DNA of 64,000 nt from the NCBI RefSeq assembly GCF_004803465.1, contig NZ_SRSF01000003.1, positions 124,001 through 188,000 of the forward strand, in the 5' to 3' direction. This document shows positions 15,711 through 22,799 of the stretch, one piece after another. Both the position numbers and the translations under genes were made by a program. How positions within the stretch are numbered: position 1 is the stretch's first letter; each line of letters starts with the position of its first letter. The notes beneath the pieces are model-generated. The model was not told the DNA's origin. It saw only the letters and a list, made by a program, of their open reading frames with translations, and did no database searches. The stretch comes from Neolewinella litorea (GTDB taxonomy: Bacteria; Bacteroidota; Bacteroidia; Chitinophagales; Saprospiraceae).

Positions 15711-17216
15711 CTAGCGGTTGGAAAGCACGGTGTACTCCCAGGGCCCGAGTTGCCGCTGCATGCCGGGCTGTACTTCGACCTGCTGTTTGTTGAATACGTC
15801 GGTGTAGGTGCCACGGTAATCGCCCTCGCCGAGTTCGAACGATTGTGGGTCGGCGGAGAGGTTGATCATGACGACCACCCGGTCGCCGTTCTTTTCGCGG
15901 GTGAAGGCGTATATGTTTTCGTCGTTGCCGGTCTGGATCTTGACCAGTTCGCCGCCGTAGCTACCGTTCCAGAGGGCCTGGTTGCGTTCCTTGAGGTCAA
16001 AGAGCGTCTTGTAGAAATCGGCGTACTCGTAATTACCCCATTCTACTTCGTCCTTGGTGAAGAACTCGAATTGCTTGTCTACGGCGGATTCCTGCCCGGT
16101 GTAAATGAGCGGCATACCGGAGAAGGTGGCAGTCAAGACCGCAAAGGCCTTGTGGCCCTCACCCATGCGCTGGAATTCGGTTCCCGACCAGGAGTTCTCG
16201 TCGTGGTTGGAGGTGAACATCATCTTGTAGCCGCGCCGGTACTGATCGTTGTACTTTTCCAGGACCCGGTCGATATCCAGGGCTGTGGCTTTGTCTTCGG
16301 CCTTGGCCTCCTCGCGGGCGATATTGCTGCCGTCGGTGGCGGCGGCGCGGCTCGCGCCCTGGCTGCTGGCGATCTGGTTGAGCACGTGGTGCATCTCCCA
16401 ACCGTAGTCCATAACGAAGGCCCCGTTATTGACGATCTCCGGCACTTCGGCTTCCGCCAGCATAAAGAGCGGCTTCATGCGGTAAAGGGAGTCGGCGGCG
16501 TGCTCGATAAAGTCTACCGGAATACCGTGGGCGACGTCGACGCGAAACCCGTCGATGTCCGCTTCCCGGACCCAGAACTGCATGGCGGCGATCATGCTGT
16601 CGCGCAACTCGGGATTGTCGTAGTTCAGGTCGGCAACGTCGGTCCAGCCCCAGCTTTCGCCGGTACCAGGATTAATGGGATCGGTGATCTTGCCGTCCTT
16701 CTTCGTGTAAAAATCGGGGTGTTCGGTGATCCAGTTGTTGTCCCAGCCCGAATGGTTGGGGATCCAGTCGATGATGGCATACATCCCGGCGTCGTGAACG
16801 GCCTCGATCATCGACTTGAAATCGGCCAGGGTACCAAAGTCGGGGTTGACTCCGGTGTAATTGGCCACGGCGTACGGACTGCCCATCTCTCCTTTGCGGT
16901 TCTTCTCACTGATCGGGTGGATGGGCATGAACCACAGCACGTCAACGCCCATCTCCGCCAGGCGGGGGATGTGGGACTCAAAAGCAGCAAAGGTGCCCTC
17001 GGGCGTGTAATGCCGCAGGTTGACCTCATAGATCACGGCATCCTTTTCCCATTCCGGCACCCGCGGCTCCACCGCCATATCGGCTACCGGCGTTTCCTCC
17101 GCGGTGCTGACTCCCAGGCCGGCATCCGTCTCGGGCCGGGGCTCGCAGGCGGTGAAAAACAGGAAGGTCGTAAGGGCGGTCAGACCAAGCGAGGGAAGGA
17201 AAGGTATACGAAGCAT
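15711..17216 (-). CDS. GH13 alpha-amylase family lipoprotein
   Basis: A 501-residue surface or periplasmic lipoprotein (start at the ATG at 17214-17216; signal with lipobox FFTAC, Cys24). The catalytic barrel has the four GH13 regions: DWIPNHSG (150-157), DGFRVDVAHG with nucleophile Asp227, FMLAEAEVPE with acid/base Glu255, and FTSNHDENSW with Asp339. A C-terminal beta domain follows. It should hydrolyse alpha-1,4-glucans such as starch or glycogen outside the cytoplasm. No SusC/SusD pair or glycan transporter lies nearby, so this is not a complete polysaccharide utilisation locus. It is divergent from the PepSY gene. Confidence 0.9.
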   Translation of the reverse strand: MLRIPFLPSLGLTALTTFLFFTACEPRPETDAGLGVSTAEETPVADMAVEPRVPEWEKDAVIYEVNLRHYTPEGTFAAFESHIPRLAEMGVDVLWFMPIHPISEKNRKGEMGSPYAVANYTGVNPDFGTLADFKSMIEAVHDAGMYAIIDWIPNHSGWDNNWITEHPDFYTKKDGKITDPINPGTGESWGWTDVADLNYDNPELRDSMIAAMQFWVREADIDGFRVDVAHGIPVDFIEHAADSLYRMKPLFMLAEAEVPEIVNNGAFVMDYGWEMHHVLNQIASSQGASRAAATDGSNIAREEAKAEDKATALDIDRVLEKYNDQYRRGYKMMFTSNHDENSWSGTEFQRMGEGHKAFAVLTATFSGMPLIYTGQESAVDKQFEFFTKDEVEWGNYEYADFYKTLFDLKERNQALWNGSYGGELVKIQTGNDENIYAFTREKNGDRVVVMINLSADPQSFELGEGDYRGTYTDVFNKQQVEVQPGMQRQLGPWEYTVLSNR

Positions 17217-17339
17217 GACTGAAAATTGGTAAGGGAATGAGGTTGCGCGAGGCAATGAATTGGAAGGTCGGAACAGGCCCGTTGTTTGGTGGCGCAAGGT
17301 TAAATTTTTAGTCGCGGTAGGACAAATCGGCGCGAAGTT

Positions 17340-17347
17340 TAACTTTG
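17340..17347 (+). promoter_or_regulatory. -7 element upstream of the PepSY gene
   Basis: TAACTTTG is a full match to TAnnTTTG, 37 bases before the ATG at 17385. Confidence 0.5.
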
Positions 17348-17384
17348 TGGTTTATTAGACTAATTCCAAATAACCCCGACTTAC

Positions 17385-17900
17385 ATGGCTTCCTCCCGTC
17401 CGACCAGCGCCACCATGCGCATTCTGCACCGTTACCTGGGATTCTTTTTGGCCGGTGTCATGGCTGTCTACGCTATCAGCGGCATTGTATTGATCTTTCG
17501 CAACACCAATTTTCTGAAGCACGAAGAGACCGTGGAGCGGCAACTCGAGGCCAATTTGGAGCCGGAGGCGGTGGCCGAGGAACTGCGCCTGAAAGAAGCT
17601 ACGGTGGAGCGTGCGGAGGGCGAAGTGCTCTACTTTGCGGGGGCTACTTACAACGCGGCCACCGGCGTATCCACCAAACAGGAAATGAAGCTACCCTTTC
17701 TACTGGACAAAATGACGCACCTGCACAAGGCAAATACCAAAAGCACCTTGTTCTATTTCAACATCTTTTTCGGTCTGTCGCTGCTCTTTTTCGTGATTTC
17801 GGCCTTCTGGATGTTCCTTCCCGGCGGTCGTATTCTGCAGAAGGGACTTATCTACACCGCGGCGGGGGTTGTCCTCACGCTCATCCTCTTGTTTGTGTAA
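17385..17900 (+). CDS. PepSY-associated membrane protein
   Basis: A 171-residue protein with an N-terminal membrane helix (ILHRYLGFFLAGVMAVYAISGIVLIF, about 12-37), an extracytoplasmic PepSY-like segment (about 40-118) and two C-terminal helices. HRYLGF followed by a membrane helix, and the sequence MTHLHKANTKS before the second helix, are typical of PepSY-associated TM proteins, which often accompany iron/siderophore uptake or act as membrane reductases. It is shorter than the four-helix members (about 350-500 residues). No TonB receptor or ferric reductase is beside it. An in-frame ATG at codon 11 is an alternative start. It may be co-transcribed with the DedA gene 41 bases downstream. Confidence 0.8.
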   Translation: MASSRPTSATMRILHRYLGFFLAGVMAVYAISGIVLIFRNTNFLKHEETVERQLEANLEPEAVAEELRLKEATVERAEGEVLYFAGATYNAATGVSTKQEMKLPFLLDKMTHLHKANTKSTLFYFNIFFGLSLLFFVISAFWMFLPGGRILQKGLIYTAAGVVLTLILLFV

Positions 17901-17941
17901 GGCTGAAACATTAACCGCGGCTGTACGATTATTCCAGGTAC

Positions 17942-18598
17942 ATGGGTGAGCTAGCGGATTTTTTCTTTCACATTGACGACAGTCTGCGGCAGGCGACCTT
18001 GCTCTACCCCGTAGCCACGTATGGGCTGCTCTTTGCGGTGATCTATACGGAAACGGCCTTCTTCCCGCTGGCGCCATTCTTCCCCGGCGACGGTTTGCTG
18101 TTTGCCATTGGCGTACTCTGCGCCGCCGCGCTGCTGAACCCCTGGATCATCTTTGGCTTGCTGACGATCGCGGCTACCCTGGGGGCCTGGACCGGCTACC
18201 GGCTCGGTCACCGGCTCGGGCCCGTGCTGTTTGAGCGATTCACCTGGCTCAACCGGAAGCACTATTTCCGGGCGCATGCCTTTTACCGCAAGTTTGGAGC
18301 CACCGCCCTGTTCACCTCCCGTTTTCTGCCCATTGTCAAAGCCCTGGTGCCCTTCATTGCCGGGGTCTCGGAAATGGATGCCGCCCGCTTCGCCCGCTAC
18401 AACTTTCTGAGCGCCGCCCTGTGGGTGGGCTCGCTGGTGGCGCTGGGATACTTCCTGGGCAACGTTCCCTTCGTCCGTGACCACCCGAGTTTGCTGGTGA
18501 TCGGCCTGGCGGCCGTCTTCGTGACCGGCCTGGCCGTCTCGGCCATCGTCAAACTGGTACGCACGTACCGGCAGAGACGCGCAGGCCGGACAGGCTAG
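17942..18598 (+). CDS. DedA family membrane protein
   Basis: A 218-residue inner-membrane protein with the DedA/VTT domain. Visible signatures are ETAFFPLAPFFPGDGLLFAIG near residue 39, GAWTGYRLGHRLGP near 80, and the re-entrant segment FTSRFLPIVKALVPFIAGVSEM (about 122-143). A hydrophobic C-terminal helix and a basic tail (RTYRQRRAGRTG) follow. DedA proteins act in membrane homeostasis; some members flip undecaprenyl phosphate or phosphatidylethanolamine. Which lipid this one moves cannot be read from sequence. The stop codon is 30 bases from that of the convergent deacylase gene, with no clear terminator between. Confidence 0.9.
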   Translation: MGELADFFFHIDDSLRQATLLYPVATYGLLFAVIYTETAFFPLAPFFPGDGLLFAIGVLCAAALLNPWIIFGLLTIAATLGAWTGYRLGHRLGPVLFERFTWLNRKHYFRAHAFYRKFGATALFTSRFLPIVKALVPFIAGVSEMDAARFARYNFLSAALWVGSLVALGYFLGNVPFVRDHPSLLVIGLAAVFVTGLAVSAIVKLVRTYRQRRAGRTG

Positions 18599-18628
18599 GG
18601 GATTAATCTCGGTCGCGCGCGATCGCCG

Positions 18629-19597
18629 TCAAAGTATGCCGAGGTGCAGGACGCGGCCCCCGCTGCGGTTCACCGGCATGGTGCTCTTGCCGATCACCAC
18701 CCCGTCTTCTGGGGCCAGGTACTGTTCTTTCAGGCTGCCGAAGACGTCGCGCTGGGTGGCGATCAGGTCGCCGGCCTTCAGGGCCCGCAGCAGTTCGACC
18801 TCAAGGGTCAGCAATCCTCCCGTGTGGGTGTAGATCCAGTAGCTGCGCTTGCAGATTACGGGCGGAGATACAGGGGCAATAATCTCGTCGCGGGTCATCT
18901 TCAGGTAGGAGAGTACGTTGTGTACCCCTTCGGTACCATTGCGGATGAGCTGCCGCTGGTAGACGCCGGGGTTGCCCACCTCCAGCGTTACGGCCGGGAT
19001 ATCCAAAGCATCGGCGGCCCCCCGCAGGGTGCCGTCGCTCGGGGGATTGTGGACGATCAACTGGGGATTCTGCAAAATGGCCAGTTGGCGGGTGGTCTCC
19101 TGCGACATATCGGCCCGCACGTAGTAGGTATTCACCCGGCCGCGGCTGGCCGTGTGCAGGTCGAGCAGGAAGTCGAAATGCCGGATGACGCGGTCCATCA
19201 GCCGGAAGGCATACACCTCACTGGCGCGTCCGTTCTCCTTGCCGGGCATCACGTGGTTCAAGTCGAAACCGTCGGTATACACGCGGGTCTGCCGCAGAAA
19301 GGCCGGCACGTTGACCACCAGTACGCCCATAATTGTGCCCCGCAGTTGGGTCACGTCCAGGTCCGCAAACAGGCGCTGGATAATCCGGATGCCGTTCAAT
19401 TCGTCGCCGTGTACGGCGGCGGTCACCCCCAGGGTGGGGCCATCCTCACTGCCGCGGGCGCAGAGGATGGGTACCCGGACGGGTTCCCCCAGTCCGTCGC
19501 TGATGACCCGCAACCAGTACTTCCGGATCGTGGCGGGCGGCTGGTCGATCTCTTCGAGACTCAGGATGGTGGGGATTTCGGTGTTAGCAGCGGTCAT
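18629..19597 (-). CDS. succinylglutamate desuccinylase/aspartoacylase family hydrolase
   Basis: A zinc-dependent deacylase of 322 residues (M14 fold). Zinc ligands are visible as HGDE (His63, Glu66) and His148 in LLDLHTAS; the general base is Glu206 in TLEVGNP. The substrate-binding motif usually written DLNRxFPG is here DLNHVMPG, with His in place of Arg. The ATG at 19595-19597 overlaps the upstream ATP-grasp gene by 14 bases; a longer start is possible. Family members remove N-acyl groups or cleave amide bonds of amino acids. Its position after two ATP-grasp ligase-like genes suggests that it hydrolyses the amide product, or its precursor, made by those enzymes. That link is inference. Confidence 0.87.
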   Translation of the reverse strand: MTAANTEIPTILSLEEIDQPPATIRKYWLRVISDGLGEPVRVPILCARGSEDGPTLGVTAAVHGDELNGIRIIQRLFADLDVTQLRGTIMGVLVVNVPAFLRQTRVYTDGFDLNHVMPGKENGRASEVYAFRLMDRVIRHFDFLLDLHTASRGRVNTYYVRADMSQETTRQLAILQNPQLIVHNPPSDGTLRGAADALDIPAVTLEVGNPGVYQRQLIRNGTEGVHNVLSYLKMTRDEIIAPVSPPVICKRSYWIYTHTGGLLTLEVELLRALKAGDLIATQRDVFGSLKEQYLAPEDGVVIGKSTMPVNRSGGRVLHLGIL

Positions 19598-20552
19598 AGC
19601 AGTAGGAGAATAGTTCGTCAATGGCCTGCCGGAGAATGGGCCGGCCGGTCTGGGCTTCGGCCTGAGGAAATCCGCCGATGCTTAGCGTATTTATTTCGGA
19701 GAGCACCCGCTCGCCGAAGTCGTTGACCAGCGTATCAATGCCCGCAAAGCAGATGCCATGGTCGAGCAGGTGGGGAGTGAGTGCATCGACCATGGCCTGC
19801 TCCCGGGGCGTCACCTCGGCGGCCACCGAGCGGCCACCCTGGGCCACGTTGCACAGCCATTCACCGGGCGGCGGAATGCGCAGGGAAGCGGCCAGAATGC
19901 GACCGTTGACCACGAGGATGCGCTTGTCGCCCTCACTCACGTTCTTCAGGAACTTCATGGCCAGATAGGCGGTGCCCCCCGTGGGGAAAAGCTCCTCCAC
20001 GTCCTGCTCAGGGTGGTCGACCCGCACGATCCCGTGGCCCCCGTAGGCGCGAAGCGGCTTGAGCACGATAGGGAACTCTCCCGCGAAAGCGGCCACTTCG
20101 CCGGGCGTCGCCACGAGGCGGGTCGGGGGCGTCAGGTCCGGAAAGTTGGTCAGGAAAGCCTTGGTACTGGTGGCCCGTATACCCTCGGGATCATTTACTA
20201 CCAGCGGGGCGCAATCGCGCAGTCGCTCCGAGAGCCGGTTGAAAAAGCCTTCGCCCACCGGGTGGGGGAGCCGCAGCCAGACCACGTCGTAGTCGGCAGG
20301 ATCAAGCTCGGAAAGCCCGTGCTGAAATCCACTGCCGTCCGGTAGGTAGCGCAAGCTTTGCTTTACGGTAAAGCCGTGCACCCGCGCGCCGCCGCCCGCA
20401 AAGAAGTCGCGGTTGACCGCATGCCCCCGACTGGCCAGATCGACCCGGGCACAACGCGGATCGTCCGCCAGGGTATTGACCAGGGCGTACAGCGAGTTTT
20501 GATCGGAGTGACCGCTGTGGTCGGTAAGGACGAGGAAAGTCAGGCGCTTCAT
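19584..20552 (-). CDS. ATP-grasp ligase, glutathione synthetase-like
   Basis: A 322-residue protein with the prokaryotic glutathione synthetase/RimK-type ATP-grasp fold. Visible points are the N-terminal Rossmann-like domain (TFLVLTDHS), NDPEGIRATSTKAF (120-133), the ATP-binding Lys165 in PIVLKPLRAYGGHGIVRV, and the Mg-binding pair Glu286/Asn288 in LSEINTLSIGGFPQ. These enzymes activate a carboxylate as acyl phosphate and join it to an amine. No gamma-glutamylcysteine ligase is near, so true glutathione synthesis is unlikely to be its local role. It overlaps the upstream gene by four bases (ATGA type) and the downstream deacylase by 14 bases, indicating one coupled operon. Confidence 0.86.
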   Translation of the reverse strand: MKRLTFLVLTDHSGHSDQNSLYALVNTLADDPRCARVDLASRGHAVNRDFFAGGGARVHGFTVKQSLRYLPDGSGFQHGLSELDPADYDVVWLRLPHPVGEGFFNRLSERLRDCAPLVVNDPEGIRATSTKAFLTNFPDLTPPTRLVATPGEVAAFAGEFPIVLKPLRAYGGHGIVRVDHPEQDVEELFPTGGTAYLAMKFLKNVSEGDKRILVVNGRILAASLRIPPPGEWLCNVAQGGRSVAAEVTPREQAMVDALTPHLLDHGICFAGIDTLVNDFGERVLSEINTLSIGGFPQAEAQTGRPILRQAIDELFSYCYDRC

Positions 20553-21988
20553 GGAAGGATTTCGGAAAGCAGGGTGGGGTCGTCGTTCAGGCTGGAGAAG
20601 AGGCGCAGGCTGAACTTGCCCTTACTGTTGAACAGTTTTTGGGCCATCTGGTCGATGGCGATGGTGCTCAAAACCGTCTGGATGTAAGCCTCGATGAGGT
20701 CGTCGAGCCCGATCCCCAGTTTGTTGAAATCGCGGCGGTCCATCAGCAGCAGGCGGTCGGTGTCGCTCGTCCACTGGTTGTCGCCGAGTTTTTCCGAGAG
20801 GTTGGTGCCGAGCATCTCCCACGACTCGGCCGAGCCGTCGAGCTGATCGGCCAGGGGGGTGCCCGCGCGGCGGCTGTAGCAGCACAGCGGGCGGATGCCG
20901 CTTTCGGTACTGCTGACCATGAGGCGGACGTCGCTCACGTAGGTACGTCCTTTTTTGTCGGGGATGGTGCCTACGTGGAAGAACTTGCCCTCGCCCCCGG
21001 AAGAGCTCCAGTTGTAGTTGCCGATGAGGCTTTGCACGATGAAGCGCTCGTAGTCGATCGGTTCGTTCATGAATTCCTCCAGCTCCCGCGGATTGGTGAT
21101 GGTGTATACTCCCTGTCCGGCGTTGCTGTAGGGCACCTTGACCACGGCCTGTCCGCCGAGTTTGGCAACCCAAAGGGGTATTTCGTCGTGGCTGACGTCC
21201 CAGATCGTTTCGGGCGTGTGGATTTTTAGGCCGTACTTCCGGATCTCCCCGTTGAACATGTCGTAGGCCTTGGCCGCCACCATCTTGTTGCGCCCGCCGG
21301 CGAGGCAGGTGACGATGGGGTTCAGGATCCGCGTTTTGCAGTTGGTGGGCAGGCGCGTCCAGGGCCGCTGGGTGACGTAGCGGAAAGCCCCCCGCAGGCG
21401 CAGCCACTCTCCCTCGTGCAGGGCAAAGAGCCAGCCGTCTTCCACCCGTAGGTTGCGTTCCGGGGCGCCGAGGTAGTCGCTTATGTAGAGCACGTCCTCC
21501 TGAAAAGCGTCGGCAATGGCGGCGGCGTACCCGCTGGCCTCCATGGGGTTCTTGTCGTAGATCACCGCCAGGCGACCGTCCTTTTTGGATTGCCGCTTTT
21601 CGACCATCGGCTTGAAGGTGCGCTCGATCAGGACCCGGTAGCCACCCTCCTCCTGGTGGTCGTCGAGCAGGGGCATCGATTTTTGTCCGGACGGGCAGCT
21701 GTTGTTCTCGATGATGACCATGCGCCGCCGCCCATGGGCCGTGGTGGCGTTGATGAGGTCTGCACCGCCCCACAGGAAAAACTTACACTGGTAGGTAAGC
21801 ATCTTGCGCAATCCGTCGGGGTCCACCAGGGGGTTGAGGTGGCAATAGCGCGATACCATCCGCTCCCGGTCGAGGTTCAGGAAGAAGCTGACCATCGGGT
21901 GGATGGTGGCGTTCAGGGCCTTCGGGTACCAGTGGGCCTCGGCCTTGAAGGTACCGGGAGCGACGATTTTAACGGGCGAATTAATCAA
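20549..21988 (-). CDS. ATP-grasp-like protein of unknown function
   Basis: A 479-residue cytosolic protein that opens the three-gene operon. I do not recognise a named family. Features suggesting a divergent ATP-grasp enzyme are an acidic/amide motif IIENNSCPSGQKSMP (92-106), Lys240 in NKMVAAKAYDMF, and a Lys plus glycine-rich loop, VVKVPYSNAGQGVYTI (282-297, Lys284). The segments TYVSDVRLMVSS and CCYSRRAGTPLADQLDGSA follow. The apparent start is TTG at 21988-21986, preceded by a near-consensus -7 sequence around 22029-22040 on the minus strand. Its stop overlaps the next ATP-grasp gene by four bases. A role in making or tagging an amide-linked product with its neighbours is inferred from the operon only. 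Confidence 0.7.
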   Translation of the reverse strand: MINSPVKIVAPGTFKAEAHWYPKALNATIHPMVSFFLNLDRERMVSRYCHLNPLVDPDGLRKMLTYQCKFFLWGGADLINATTAHGRRRMVIIENNSCPSGQKSMPLLDDHQEEGGYRVLIERTFKPMVEKRQSKKDGRLAVIYDKNPMEASGYAAAIADAFQEDVLYISDYLGAPERNLRVEDGWLFALHEGEWLRLRGAFRYVTQRPWTRLPTNCKTRILNPIVTCLAGGRNKMVAAKAYDMFNGEIRKYGLKIHTPETIWDVSHDEIPLWVAKLGGQAVVKVPYSNAGQGVYTITNPRELEEFMNEPIDYERFIVQSLIGNYNWSSSGGEGKFFHVGTIPDKKGRTYVSDVRLMVSSTESGIRPLCCYSRRAGTPLADQLDGSAESWEMLGTNLSEKLGDNQWTSDTDRLLLMDRRDFNKLGIGLDDLIEAYIQTVLSTIAIDQMAQKLFNSKGKFSLRLFSSLNDDPTLLSEILP

Positions 21989-22062
21989 GAGAAGCTATTG
22001 GGTTTAAGTGCGCGAACGCAGGTACGGTGCAAAGGTTAAACCGCGGGGTGATACGGTGTGTG

Positions 22063-22070
22063 TATTTTTG
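22063..22070 (+). promoter_or_regulatory. -7 element upstream of a lipoprotein gene
   Basis: TATTTTTG is a full match to TAnnTTTG. It lies 125 bases before the ATG at 22196, so the transcript would have a long leader of about 115 bases with no recognised structure. Confidence 0.45.
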
Positions 22071-22195
22071 TCCGGCCCGCCAACGCAGCCGCCTTCAGCA
22101 ACGTCTTCGCCGGGACCGGTGCGGTACACGCGGGGTACTTTGCCCCGAGGAACAACCCCCGCAAGGGGTGCTGCGCCGGCCTACATCAAAGAGAT

Positions 22196-22711
22196 ATGCG
22201 AAACTTACAATACCTCTTATCGGGCCTGCTTTTGCTGGCCCTGCTCGCGGGCTGCGCGGAGCGGCCGGCCACTTCCGCTACCGACGCGCGCGGCGAAGAC
22301 GTCTTCATCTTCGGTTACCGCGGCGGGTTCGGGTCGGAAGCGTACTTCCGCTTCGCCGACGGAAAGCTCTACGCCGGCCGCTACAAACACCTGAGAAGCA
22401 ACGAGCCGGAAAACCGCTTTAACTACGACAGCATTGCTACCCACGAGGGGAACTGGGACATGCTTGCGGACCCCTCCCTTACCCGCCAGGCCGCGACCCT
22501 CTACGGTGAGTTTCCCGCCGAAACATTCGACACCCTGCCCCGGCAGGCGTGCGATGCCCTGGCTTTCGACGGCAGCTGCCCCTACGTGGGGTGGTACCGG
22601 CAAACATCGGACGTGTATGACGACTGGCACGGCACCTACGAAGCGGTGCCCGCGGCCCGGGATTTTATGGAGCGGGTAGAAGCCCTGGTCTCCGACCTGC
22701 GCGAAGACTGA
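22196..22711 (+). CDS. lipoprotein of unknown function
   Basis: A 171-residue protein starting MRNLQYLLSGLLLLALLAGC, a clear lipoprotein signal with Cys20. The mature part begins with an Ala/Thr-rich linker and contains EDVFIFGYRGGFGSEAYFRF, then a region with two Cys (QACDALAFDGSCPYVGWY) that could form a disulfide in the periplasm. No enzymatic motif is recognised. The start at 22196 was preferred because the longer frame adds a 46-residue extension without signal character. The next gene begins 88 bases downstream on the same strand. Confidence 0.75.
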   Translation: MRNLQYLLSGLLLLALLAGCAERPATSATDARGEDVFIFGYRGGFGSEAYFRFADGKLYAGRYKHLRSNEPENRFNYDSIATHEGNWDMLADPSLTRQAATLYGEFPAETFDTLPRQACDALAFDGSCPYVGWYRQTSDVYDDWHGTYEAVPAARDFMERVEALVSDLRED

Positions 22712-22799
22712 GTTCGGTAAGCCAACCACGCGAAGGGCGGTTGGCGCCGGCCGTAAGCGGGATTTGTCCAATATTGTGGCTGCCCCAGAAGGCTACGCC

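Noticed and set aside
14841-17222. 793-codon open frame on the plus strand opposite the SDR and amylase genes
   Set aside because: It spans two well-supported minus-strand genes and has no signal or motif.
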